Origin: Sialis fuliginosa
Lineage: Eukaryota > Arthropoda > Insecta > Megaloptera > Sialidae
Assembly (NCBI GenBank): GCA_961205875.1
Contig: OY540809.1
Coordinates: 23,572,267 to 23,636,266 of the forward strand
Length of the DNA stretch: 64,000 nucleotides
Direction: 5' to 3'
Shown here: piece by piece, positions 53,349-63,347 of the stretch
How the letters are laid out: every line of letters begins with the position of its first letter
How positions within the stretch are numbered: position 1 is the stretch's first letter
Made by a program: the position numbers and the translations under genes
The notes under the pieces: model-generated
Told to the model about the DNA's origin: nothing
The model's database searches: none
What the model saw: the letters and a program-made list of their open reading frames with translations, nothing else

Positions 53349-54113
53349 TTTACACAACATTTTCCTTTTAGCAATAAACTTGATCAATAAAATTTTTAAA
53401 AAATTTTAAATTTTGATTACTATTACTTATTCAAAAAAACTCTAACTTATTGCACAGTTTAAATAATAATAGATGGGGAAAACGTTATTCAAAAATTTAG
53501 TCAGCTTTCTTTTGATACCCCACTCAGAGACGAACCCAATTTTTGGGTAATCTATTAATTCAGTCCACCATTAACTATATTAATGCCAAATCTCTGTTTT
53601 CTAGGTCAAACGGTTCAGTATCTATAGAAGACTGTGACAGTCATACAGAGTTGATTCCATAGATGTTTAATTTATTAATATTTTACCATATTTTATCAAA
53701 TCTAGTCTTAATAATTATTTTATAAAATAATATTTATTTACCTTATAGTACCGCCACTGTCTACTGCATTTATGTAGAAATAACACGCCTCCATATTATT
53801 ATATATATTTTGTCTTACACACTTAATAAATAAATAAACACACTAGAACTAGGTGACAGGTGATATTTTATTTAACGAATTTTATACACTAAATGCTATT
53901 CAAAACTTACATGCTCTAATTGTAATTATAATATGTAGTAATAAGTAAAAATAAATTATGTATGACTCATTGAACAATATAAATTGTGGTAAAATGCAAT
54001 AATAAAATTTTTTATGTACATATAGTGATGAAATTAAATTTCAAAACGAATATTTAATATTATAATAAATATTATATACAATAAATCATTATATTAAACC
54101 TTTTATATGTATA
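53349..54113. other. AT-rich DNA, nothing recognised
   Basis: No feature seen apart from low-complexity AT sequence. Confidence 0.4.
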
Positions 54114-54266
54114 CAGTGAAACCTCGTTAGTACATTTTTGAAAGGATTGAGGGGGACACGTTCTAACGAAATATTTTAACATGGGGTCTTATGTAAGAAT
54201 GCCAGCACCTAAAAAAAAATTTAAAACGTATTATTGCGAAAAACGTATTAACGAGATTCTACACTG
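54114..54266. mobile_element. Short deletion derivative of the pogo-like MITE
   Basis: Left end CAGTGAAACCTCGTTAGTAC and right end TTAACGAGATTCTACACTG. Its middle, TAACGAAATATTTTAACATG then GGGTCTTATG, matches 6592-6623 of the 1087-bp element, so the ~900-bp centre is missing. TA is present on the left flank (54112-54113) but not on the right. Confidence 0.75.
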
Positions 54267-54447
54267 AAAAAATATCGTTCATTATTATTATGAAACGCGT
54301 TTATCAACATTAATTCATAGTATGAATGAAGAAAATATTTATATTAATGTCAAAATTCATTACTTGTTTTAAACTTTTAATGTACTGTTCGTTGGTAGAA
54401 TGAATTGAAGTTCATTAATTTTGATTGATGCATACATTTAAAAAACA

Positions 54448-55078
54448 AAAAATCTTGCGGATTTGACGATATACCTAACAATCTTTTAAAAGCAGCTGCG
54501 CATATAATTGCTTTTCCTCTCACTCATATCATAAACGTTTGCATTGTTGAAGGAACTTTTCCAGACCTAATCAAACACGCAATAGTTAAACCACTTCACA
54601 AAAATGGCGACAAAAACAACTATAGACCTATATCCCTCTTAAGTAATGTTTCAAAAATTATCGAAAAAGTAATTGCAACAAGACTCTAAAATTTTATCAC
54701 TAAATTCAATATATTATCAGACTGTCAACACGGTTTCAGGCCTGGGTTTACCACAATTATAGCATTATATAAAACAATTACATCTGTTATGAATGCATGG
54801 CAACAAAAAAATATTTGTATTACAGCATTTCTTGATCTTTCAAAGGTCTTTGACTACGTGCACATAGAATTACTTTGCAATATGCTTGAGTGTTATGGAA
54901 TAAGAGGAACGGCTCTTAGTCTCCTCAAATTCTATTTATCGAATAGAACACAACGAGTTGAAATTGAAAAATATGTTAAAAATATAATATCCAGAGTATC
55001 ATCCCATACGAGAGAGGTATCCCATGGAGTACCACAAAGGTCTATACTGGACCCTATTCTATTCTTGTTATTTATTAA
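54448..55078 (+). pseudogene. Reverse transcriptase relic, first part
   Basis: Translation shows conserved RT blocks in order: CGFDDIPNNLLKAA (about 54456-54497), KPLHKNGDKNNYRPISLL (about 54588-54641), SNVSKIIEKV, then a TAA stop at 54687-54689. ILSDCQHGFRP follows, then the catalytic-Asp block ITAFLDLSKVFD (about 54820-54855; normally AFD, here VFD), YGIRGTALS, YLSNRTQ, and GVPQRSILDPILFLLFIN ending at the TTAA insertion point. LDP replaces the usual LGP. The stop codon and truncation make it inactive. The open stretch 54789-55145 runs artificially into the inserted MITE. Confidence 0.8.
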
Positions 55079-56002
55079 CCCATTAGCGCCCAAACGTCCG
55101 CTTTTTTCTCGCAACTGTCGTCTTAGTTGTTATGCAGTGGTTTAGCGAGGGGGGGGGCAAGGGGGTCTATCATGCCCCGGGCGCCATTTACTTAACTTTT
55201 TAAACTGCATAGCATAAACCCAATTTTATAAAGAGCTAAAGGCGAGAATATGCAACTGAAAACCTTTTTTTTTTTTTTAGTCACGCCAATTTTAATTCAG
55301 ATTTATTATAAAATTATTATTTTATTTTTTTTGGGGGGCGCCCAACAGATATCGTGCCCCGGGCGCCAATTATGCTTGCTACGCCACTGTTGTTATGATA
55401 ATGATCCTGAAAAAATTTGTGAAATACATATTGTTATGTAAAAATTATCGCTCTCTCAGATTCCGTGGTCGAATGTTTGCTAAAGTAAACCGGAAATTAG
55501 TTATAACCAAATTAATGAAACAAAACGTGTTTTTTTCGCCTTTTTTTCTCAGAAGTACTGTTTTTCACATGGGAAGAGCATTGGACGGATCTTAGCTTCA
55601 AATATTGGGCATAGTCAAATTGAAAAACTAAGATGGCATCCTCCAAAATGGCAACCGAAGGTCAAATTGCTTTCAAAATCTTATGGAATTTTTTACTCGA
55701 AAACGATCAACTTTTGTGAAAATGTTTAAAGAACATAACATGCTTACAATTATCCAAGGAACACGCATGAATATTTTCAGAATTTTTTGACTCATTTTTT
55801 AATTTTTTGAAAAAATTCAAAATTCTCGAAAAATTCTGAAAAATCATGCGTGTTTCCTGGCTAATTGTAAGGCTTTTTTATTCTTTACAATTTTTTTTTA
55901 AAGTTGTTCGTTTTTGAGTAAAAAATTTCTAAAGGTTATAATGCGTTTATCATATAAAAATACCAGTTGAGAGAAAAAAGCGGACGTTTGGGCGCTAATG
56001 GG
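55079..56002. mobile_element. piggyBac-like MITE, 924 bp, inserted in the LINE
   Basis: TTAA occurs on both sides (55075-55078, 56003-56006). Ends CCCATTAGCGCCCAAACGTC and GACGTTTGGGCGCTAATGGG are perfect inverted repeats, extending to about 32 bp through CGCTTTTTTCTC. A hairpin at about 55744-55876 has arms TTACAATTATCCAAGGAACA and TTTCCTGGCTAATTGTAAG. It contains the hAT-like MITE 55135-55389. No transposase frame; the 66- and 63-codon frames are spurious. Confidence 0.85.
55135..55389. mobile_element. hAT-like MITE, 255 bp, nested in the piggyBac-like MITE
   Basis: Ends CAGTGGTTTAGC and GCTACGCCACTG with exact target duplication TTGTTATG (55127-55134, 55390-55397). CATGCCCCGGGCGCCA and CGTGCCCCGGGCGCCA lie near the left and right ends in direct orientation, together with G-runs, as in the other CAGTGGCGTA elements. 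Confidence 0.85.
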
Positions 56003-56006
56003 TTAA

Positions 56007-56845
56007 TGATATAACTTACTTGGGACAAGAAACTTTATTTGCAGACGATACCGCTATTACATATGTAGACAAATCAACTGACTTAATTTCATATCAAATA
56101 AGCAACTCATTACTAAAATTATCAGAATGGTTCAACGAAAATAGTTTAAAATTAAACATAAATAAAACAGAATTAATTAAATTCGGAAATTATGGAGACG
56201 GTAATATTAATACATATAATATTTCAAAATTTTAATATTTCAATAGCAGAAAAATCAAAATTTTCAGGTATATACATATATCGACAAAAATCTAAATTGT
56301 AAATTTCATATAGAACACTTAATCTATAAAATAAGCAAGTCAATTTATCTACTAAAAAGTCTAAACAAAATAATTGATATTCAAATATTATTAAATATAT
56401 GTATATTACTCGTATATCCAATCACAACTCTCGTATGGAATCATACTATGGGGGGGAAGTTCGCAAAAAGTTTGTTTTTATATCAAAAAAAATGTTTACG
56501 GGCAATATGCAATGTGGGTCAGCGCACATCCTGCAGACCACTATTTAAACAATTTAAAATGTTAACTTGATCTTTACATCCTAGAATGCTCCATTTTTCT
56601 TAAAAAAATCCTTCACTATTTTCAAAAAACTCTAAAGATCACATATATAATACTAGAAACAAAAATCAATTTTCAGCACCTCATGGTTACCTAACACTCA
56701 TTAACAAAGGTCCAGAAATACCAATTATTAATATTAATAACAACTTACCACATCATATAAAAAATTTACCAATTAATAAATTCAAAGATACACTAAAATC
56801 ACACCTCCTTACAAAAAATTATTATTACTCAATCAATGAATACTT
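56007..56845 (+). pseudogene. Reverse transcriptase relic, second part and C-terminus
   Basis: The frame resumes right after the insert with ITYLGQETLFADDTAITYVD (about 56011-56070), holding the FADD catalytic motif of the RT active site. The thumb-like SEWFNENSLKLNINKTE follows. The frame breaks near 56233. Further fragments match the usual C-terminal pattern of jockey/CR1 elements: KKCLRAICNVGQRTSCRPLF (about 56488-56550), then YNTRNKNQFSAPHGYLTLI-like sequence (about 56649-56703) and NNLPHHIKNL with NKFKDTLKSHLL (about 56740-56810). Several frameshifts and stops. Confidence 0.75.
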
Positions 56846-56995
56846 TACATAAATCATTTATTTTTTGTTTTTTACTTCTTTTCCTTTTAACATTGTTTTA
56901 ATTTCATCTTTTTAGTTTGTACTTGTATACATATGTAAGGACTGGTTTTACACTGTATTATCAGTATAACAAAATAAAACTTATATCTATCTATA

Positions 56996-58218
56996 TTTTA
57001 ATGTAAATTTAATTTTTATAATAAAACCTTAAATATCTGAAAACAATCCTTTATTAATTTTCGATGTTCACGTATTAATATATAGATATATCGCATGATA
57101 GAGAAACAAATAAATACCATAACATCTTTTTGACATTCTTCGCAAGACCAAAAATAACACAATACCTATAAAATATTATAGAGGTCATTCGCTTGATGTT
57201 GCCCACTTATTATTATTAGATTTTGGAAATGTGACAAAAGGATTTAGTAAGGAAATTTCAGCATACATATGTATCTGTCGAACTATATCTATATAACAGA
57301 ACTTTTTTCTATAGACTGTTTCAAATAAATCAGCAGTGGCTAACATTTCTAACGACGGGAGCGTCAAAACAATTTATTTTTAACTCCTTGATGTTAAAAT
57401 TTAGTCTAAATTGTTTTATGTATTTTATATTTATCACGAATAAATGGGTCAAGTATCATGAATTTTTACAATTATCAGGGTTATTACAAATAATATTAGC
57501 AAGTTTAGTTTAACCCAACATAATTTATAAATTAACAATAATCTACATATTTTATAAGCCATCCCTTAATAATTATTGTAGGTTTAAATTCACTTAGCAA
57601 TTTTGTACACCATCATATTAATGGTTAAGTATCATCAGGAATGATTATTTAAAGCAAAATAATGTTAAACGAGAGTTGTGGGGTACTGTAATTTTATAAA
57701 CATGTTTTTTTTTTATTCTGTAATTTCTATTTTATGTTTATTAAGTTTCACCAGCTTTTATGAGTTGAATTTTGACAGAATAATCTAAAAATCTGAAATC
57801 GTCTTTTTTAAACCAGTTTGCAACTAAAATTTGATATTTTAATTATTTTACCCGTTCTTTTTCTTATAAAAGTGTGAATACCCCCTTTTAAGGAGCGATT
57901 AGTTGGGTTTTATTAATGAATAAATGAATATTTAACGTATTTATTAGTAGTCATTCAATTTTATTTTTAATTTTGTTTTACTATCTTACTTTAACTGCAA
58001 TTAATTTGTAAAAAAAATTGAGCCCCATTAGACCCCATTTCGTTACGATCTAAGAGGTGTGGTGAAGTTTTAGACTAAAGCTATAGCACACCTTATTTTC
58101 CGGAAAACGACAACTGTAATAAATTTACTTCCGGTTGTAATTAATTTGTAAAAAATGTTGAAATAGGTTTTATTGGATTGGGCTATAGCTGCTAGTGTAA
58201 TATTTTCTTAACAATTTT
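56996..58218. other. AT-rich DNA, nothing recognised
   Basis: No repeat partner or exon signal. About 58020-58140 is less AT-rich (CCCATTTCGTTACGATCTAA, CCTTATTTTCCGGAAAACGA) and seems single-copy. Confidence 0.4.
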
Positions 58219-58729
58219 GAGAGTACGTTTACACAGCGCTGTTGTTTCGATTTTACTATAACCGATGTAGTTAAACCGTTTTAATCGATGCTGTTTACAC
58301 ACACGAGAATAAGTAACGTCAGCTGGAATTATAATTCCAATTTGAAGTACGCTATAAGTTCGATGGCGTACGAACAAGAAATCTCAAAAATATTTTGTCT
58401 CCTCTACGTTCCACGAGTCATGCTTTCTTTTGTTTTAAATTTGTTCGTCTCAGGTGTGTTAACAATGCTTTAACTGACGACAGTTTTTCAAATGTTAATG
58501 CGAAGTGCATTAGCTAAATAGATCTATATATCCATGCAGTTTACACACATTTTTATTCCTGCTCTATTCCGGTTTAGTTATGCTATGCCTGTTGACTAAG
58601 AGGAATAGAATAACTAAACCTGATTAGTTATGTCAGGTGTAAAGCGCCATCTACACGAACTTTTACACCCGGTTTTATTACATCGGTTACAATAAAACCG
58701 TAATAACAGCGCTGTATAAACGTACTCTG
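58219..58729. mobile_element. Inverted-repeat MITE, 511 bp
   Basis: Ends GAGAGTACGTTTACACAGCG then CTGTT, and AACAGCGCTGTATAAACGTA then CTCTG. The similarity extends inward (ATAACCGATGTAGTTAAACC versus the reverse of TTTATTACATCGGTTACAAT). CAGAGTACGTTTA ends recall hAT elements, but no flanking octamer matches. Both ends contain AGCGCT. Confidence 0.65.
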
Positions 58730-59126
58730 AGAGTGTCACCAATATTATAATAGATCTAGTAAAGAAATGTAAAATTAGTTTTTTTTTACATTTTTAATAC
58801 CACATACTATAACCGTTAGTTAGACTCATCATTCAAAATACACTTGTTTGAAAAAATATCAACTTTCAAATGCCCCTAGATCATGTACCAACTGCGTGCA
58901 TCAAAATTTACAACGAATGTGATAATAATACTTGGCTGCAAATCATTTAAAAATAGATTACATAATTATGTATTGGAAAAATACGATGGTTTCTCGCCAA
59001 GGACAAGTTTAGTGTACATATATAAAGTTTGTTTAGGTTAGGTATCTAGGTAAAAATAACTTATTTTTATTACGAGTAATATCAGTTTTAAAATTATGTT
59101 ATTATTATTAAATGGGTATTATTTAA
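58730..59126. other. No feature recognised
   Basis: AT-rich, apparently single-copy. Confidence 0.4.
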
Positions 59127-59300
59127 GTGCGCAATATTTTATATACTTTGAGCATTAAATATATTATGTTTGAGCAATAACATTTTGTATTCTGAGCATT
59201 ATACTAAACATAAAGTGTGACAATAAAAATAATTTTTTTGAGCAATAACATTTTCCGTTTTGAGCATTAAAATTTTGTTTTGCGCAATAATATTTGCGTT
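59127..59300. repeat. Degenerate tandem array of a ~21-bp GAGCAWTAA unit
   Basis: Seven loose units: GTGCGCAATATTTT, TTGAGCATTAAATATATTAT, TTGAGCAATAACATTTTGTA, CTGAGCATTATACTAA, TTGAGCAATAACATTTTCCG, TTGAGCATTAAAATTTTG and TTGCGCAATAATATTTGCG. Spacing is about 20-22 bp with one longer gap. Confidence 0.65.
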
Positions 59301-59518
59301 TATTATTATTATTCACATATAATTTGCTTTAATTTTTTTGGGGGAAAGGGATTACACACTAAATAATATAAAATAAAGTATTTGTATTATTGAATACATT
59401 ACCCCACTCTCCCAAATAAAATAAGGTTAACCTGAAGAATACGCCGTTACCGATGTCACAACTATCAAATCAGAAAAATATCGAAGAAATATTTTTTTAT
59501 AAAATTGTATATAGGTAA
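59301..59518. other. No feature recognised
   Basis: Short mixed stretch without a partner. Confidence 0.35.
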
Positions 59519-59660
59519 CAATTAAATGGTTAGCCAATGGCAGTTCATGTGAATACTTTATCGGTGTTTATTAAAATTATTCAATAATCAACTACCTTTG
59601 GTGAATTTAGCACGAGGAAGCACTGTGCATTTACTTGGCAGATGTTTTTTAACTACCATG
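59519..59660 (+). repeat. R7 repeat, 3' end only
   Basis: CAATTAAATGGTTAGCCAAT, GAATACTTTATCGGTGTTTA, GTGAATTTAGCACGAGGAAG and CATTTACTTGGCAGATGTTT match the end of the copy at 51454. Confidence 0.75.
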
Positions 59661-60170
59661 TGACTAATTTCACCAATCTAATTTGGGTCATGATTGGTCC
59701 ATTTTGAAATTTACATGACTGTATTACATTTATTTGACATTAATGCGTATTTTTTATGTAACATTTTAAATAATTTAAAAAGATAGAGTAGATTCAAAAT
59801 ATTATAGTATTGAGTATTCCCTAAAAATAGAAATTTATATTTTGGCTAGCTGTTTTATTTTAATGCGTTGAAGACATAAGAAATGCTTTTAATACAATTT
59901 AATAACACAGCATTATGTAACTAAATGTTTGTTAAATTAACGTCAATTATATCCAGAATGTTTATATAAAAAAACATTTTACAGAATTTACACTCTGTAC
60001 ATTAATTAAGGGACACCTAAAAAATAACCTTTTTTAAAGTAAATTACCTTCATTCAAACAAAAATAATCTGTACTAAATCTATTAAATATTGTTTTCACT
60101 TATCGCTAATTATTTACGCAGTGCTTTGATTGTATTTTTCCGACTTGATGAAATATACATATATGTATAT
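59661..60170. other. AT-rich DNA, nothing recognised
   Basis: No feature seen. Confidence 0.4.
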
Positions 60171-60320
60171 CTACAAATTACACACTTAAACCTTCCTCGT
60201 AAAACACTCTATCAATTAGTGAAAACCGGAATAAAATCTGGTCAGTAGTTACTGAGAAAATCGTGCACATACAGATAGACAGACGCGGCGAGGGACTTTG
60301 TTTTATACTACATATATTAA
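60171..60320 (+). mobile_element. R4 SINE-like repeat, 5'-truncated
   Basis: CTACAAATTACACACTTAAA, CAATTAGTGAAAACCGGAAT, TAGTTACTGAGAAAATCGTG and AGACAGACGCGGCGAGGGAC then TTTGTTTTATA. Confidence 0.7.
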
Positions 60321-60775
60321 CTACTTTTCTCGCGTGTACTACGGAATTATTGTTTAGGATTTTTGAAAAATATAGTTGAATTATTTTAGATTTTTTTATT
60401 CTACACAAAAAACAGCGTATTGCAAAAGGCAATGACTTGATTTACTATTATCGTCACTGCTTATTCTTTTTGGTTACATTACGTATCAAAATATATACTA
60501 AAACTTGGCTAAAGAACATATTTATGAATTAAATAAAATTAAAAAAACATGTAAATCGGATAAGTGCCCGTATAGGAAATTATAAAGGAGCCACGGTTGA
60601 CTCAGGCTTCCGCCAACTCTGGACCAAAATACAAATGATAACTTCATTCGAGACTCGTCCAATATATGTATAGTACCAAGGTAGACCCAGTCTAGATGGT
60701 TCTCGAGTGATAAGCACACAAACGGACAGACAGACAGACATAAATAAAAAAAATACCGCGTTTATAATATTTCTT
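60321..60775 (+). mobile_element. R3 SINE-like repeat with a ~125-bp insert
   Basis: TCTCGCGTGTACTACGGAAT, CTTATTCTTTTTGGTTACAT, CATGTAAATCGGATAAGTG, then foreign sequence (about 60570-60694), then TGGTTCTCGAGTGATAAGCA and GGACAGACAGACAGACATAA with a CGCGTTTATAATAT end. The insert (GCCACGGTTGACTCAGGCTT) has no other copy in the window. Confidence 0.7.
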
Positions 60776-61197
60776 AGTTGGCAAATAAAATTTACATTTA
60801 ATATATAACATTAAAACCAATGTTTACATGTCAATATTCTGCAGTTTGCTGACATTTTGCAGTTAGTTCAAACCAGTATAGTTGTGAGTTTCTTGTCTAG
60901 GTTGGGCTTCAGCACATGCGAGCTAGGGAATCTCTTGGACAAGGTCCAATTGATGATGTCATCGTAAACACAAACCACAGCTGTTCGTCGCGCGATGATT
61001 TTTACCGGAAAAAAGCAACCGTAGGGTGTCACGAACTAACAAACGGGATTTGTAGACTATGGACTTTCTTTGTTTGTACACAAAGAATAGATCATTCTGT
61101 AACGAGGAACATGTTATATTAAGAAATATATAATTAAACTAACAGAGTTTTTCTGAATTGAAAAATCAGATCATACTTTTCAGGTATATGTATTGTT
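60776..61197 (+). other. Single-copy-looking DNA with an unrecognised 68-codon frame
   Basis: A frame with Met at 60916 runs to 61122. It stays open upstream of the Met, to about the GGTTGGGCTTCAG at 60900-60912, which could pass as a weak splice acceptor. The peptide (LGQGPIDDVIVNTNHSC and on) matches no family I know. Composition is richer in G+C than its surroundings. Could be an exon, an old retroelement fragment, or chance. Confidence 0.2.
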
Positions 61198-61305
61198 TCA
61201 TTTAATGGATACAAGATATGTAGTGTCACTTGCAGAAGTGGTCGACCAGTTTTCATTCAAATTCGCTTATCGCAAACTTAGTTTGCTCCTCCCATTTGTT
61301 ATCTG
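61198..61305 (-). repeat. R8 repeat fragment, minus strand
   Basis: AGAAGTGGTCGACCAGTTTT, CATTCAAATTCGC, CAAACTTAGTTTGCTCCTCC then CATTTG is the reverse of the R8 3' part at 17210-17275. Confidence 0.65.
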
Positions 61306-61553
61306 TCCGTTAGTGCGCTTATCACTCGAGAAACAAATTAACGTTGTTTTTTTTAATTCATAAATATGTTTTTTGACATATAATAGTAAATCAATTCGGA
61401 AAAAAGTTTGCCGCTAGCGCTACCTAAATCATCAAAAATTAAACAATATAATGTAGTAAAGAATTGTGTAGAATAAAAATATCTAAAATAAACTCTGCGA
61501 TACCATATATCTAACTTTTATATTTAAGCCAGCGAAGCCGCGGGCACAGCTAG
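61306..61553 (-). mobile_element. R3 SINE-like repeat, minus strand
   Basis: On the minus strand: head CTAGCTGTGCCCGCGGCTTC then GCTGGC, body TTCTACACAATTCTTTACTA, and tail TTTCTCGAGTGATAAGCGCA with CTAACGGACAGA. The GACAGACGTTGCG end is cut where the R8 fragment joins. Confidence 0.75.
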
Positions 61554-61744
61554 TTTATTATAATTGTTAAATTAAATAATGCATATTAACAAACAAAAAC
61601 TTCAGTGCGCCACTGGTTCAAAGTGTCCGCTTTGTATTGCAACATAAAAAATAATAATAAAAAAACTTGATAGGTTCTGACTTACAGAAAACTATTAAAT
61701 ACATTTTTTTCTCACAAAATTCTGTGGAAGCTTTTTTTAATTTT
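61554..61744. other. No feature recognised
   Basis: CAGTGCGCCACTGG at about 61604 is a compact inverted motif resembling two hAT-type ends fused with no interior. Otherwise nothing. Confidence 0.3.
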
Positions 61745-61917
61745 TTAACAATCTGTCTGTCTATGCACGATTTTCTCAGTAACTACTGAACGGATTTTAT
61801 TTCGATTTTCACTAATGGATAGAGTATTTCACTAGGAAGGTTTAGGTATATAATTTGTGGATATTTTATGTATATTTCAGGTAAAAACAATGTTTAGTAG
61901 GTTAATTACAGCTAGTA
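61745..61917 (-). mobile_element. R4 SINE-like repeat, minus strand
   Basis: AACAATCTGTCTGTCTATGC, ACGATTTTCTCAGTAACTAC, TTTTCACTAATGGATAGAGT and AGGAAGGTTTAGGTATATAA, then a GTTAATTACAGCTAGTATTA edge. Confidence 0.7.
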
Positions 61918-63057
61918 TTATCTGATAAAATAAATATAGTCTACATGTCCCGTTTTCGTGTTCATAAACCACATCTGGACTTGGTCGGTTCTTTGTTTAC
62001 GTATTTCAAAATAAAAACAAAACAGCCAAGCTGCAAGAAAGATTAAAACATGTTTTTGTACAGAATTCTAAGAGGACGCGATCGTTTAACTTCTTTTAAT
62101 AGATTAAAGAAATGTCTTTTGTATATCAAACCTACATGTATTTATTTTATTAATTTACTGATGCATGTTTGAAATTTCTGTACTTAATTTTTGTGTTAGT
62201 CAAAGTCACAACTTCTGTCATCTCCGGTTTCACTAGAGTTACTCATAGTAAGAGTTTAGACACCGCGAATCAATTTCTGATTGATTGTATTAGCTAAGTA
62301 TCACTCACAGCTGTATTCCTGATTTTATTAATCAATATTATTTATTATACCTACTTCATTTTAATGATAATTTCTTTATGATTGCAAAAATAGTACATAA
62401 ATGAACTTCGCGATGTCATAATTTTACTAGAGTGACTCTACTTTCACCAAATAAAGCCTGACTCTAATTGGACCATTCGGAGACTTACTAGGATGCAAAA
62501 AAATCACCAAAAAATAAATATTACATTTTGTAACTTATTTAGAGAAAAAATTCTGTAATGCATTTCATGTAAAATTTTAACAAAATAACAATTGACTTTA
62601 AAATCGTTCATTTAGATTTTAGATCATGATCAAAAACTTTTTTCTGCTAGTGTATATTATACATATATATTTACATTAAATTTAGTGTTTACAGGTTTTC
62701 TAGAAGTCCTTCATTATCTGCCAACTTTAATACATATATATTTAAGTGTATAGGTATAATATTCGCAGCAAGTCTATACGCATTAGCTAATTTACGTTAA
62801 GATAAAAATAACTCTATTTAGGTCATTATAAATTGCAATTTTCTGTTAGATAACTTAGTTGAAAGTATTTGTCGATAAGTTCATATAAAATAAAGTATCA
62901 TATCATCTAAATTAATTAGGTCGAGAGCAAGGAAAAAATATAGAATAAAAAAAATATCACTGTATGTGTAGATACGAAACAATAGATTGAAGATTAATTC
63001 AAATTTAAATGTTTTATATGTTCACATATTCGTTACAACTTTAAAATAAGTGCATTT
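61918..63057. other. No gene recognised
   Basis: AT-rich to mixed, with no partner found. About 61940-62110 and 62190-62300 are somewhat less AT-rich and look single-copy. No open frame of interest. Confidence 0.4.
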
Positions 63058-63347
63058 ATGTCGGGTATTATTTGAAGTTTGCTAGCTTGTAAACACTTTC
63101 AAACGGGGTATAAATTTTATATGACAGTTCTCTTAAAGTTTTTGGCAGATAGTTGCATATGCAGTAAGTTGGTTTTTACCGTTTTTACTCAAAGTTAGTA
63201 AATATACTTTACATACCTTTTTTATTTACTATACATGCAATTGCCTGTCAAAAACTCCAAGAGAACTGTAATAAATTTGATACCCCGTTTTAAAGTGTTT
63301 GCAAATTAGCTAATATTGTTATAGTTTGGCTATAATATCGGACATTA
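63058..63347. mobile_element. R10 foldback MITE, copy 2
   Basis: Left AAACACTTTCAAACGGGGTA and ATATGACAGTTCTCTTAAAG; right CTCCAAGAGAACTGTAATAA and TACCCCGTTTTAAAGTGTTT. Outer ends ATGTCGGGTATTA and ATAATATCGGACATT are also inverted. Same family as 23268-23514. Confidence 0.75.

Larger units (their letters stand above)
54448..56995 (+). mobile_element. 5'-truncated non-LTR retrotransposon (jockey/CR1 type), interrupted
   Basis: The element begins within the reverse-transcriptase domain, has no endonuclease part, and continues through the C-terminal region to a 3' tail ending near AACTTATATCTATCTAT. This 5' truncation is typical of target-primed insertion. Removing the 924-bp piggyBac-like insert and one TTAA leaves about 1.6 kb. 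Clade assignment to the jockey/CR1 group is from motif style only. Confidence 0.75.

Noticed and set aside
54932..55114. 60-codon minus-strand frame
   Set aside because: Antisense shadow of the reverse-transcriptase relic and the start of the inserted MITE.
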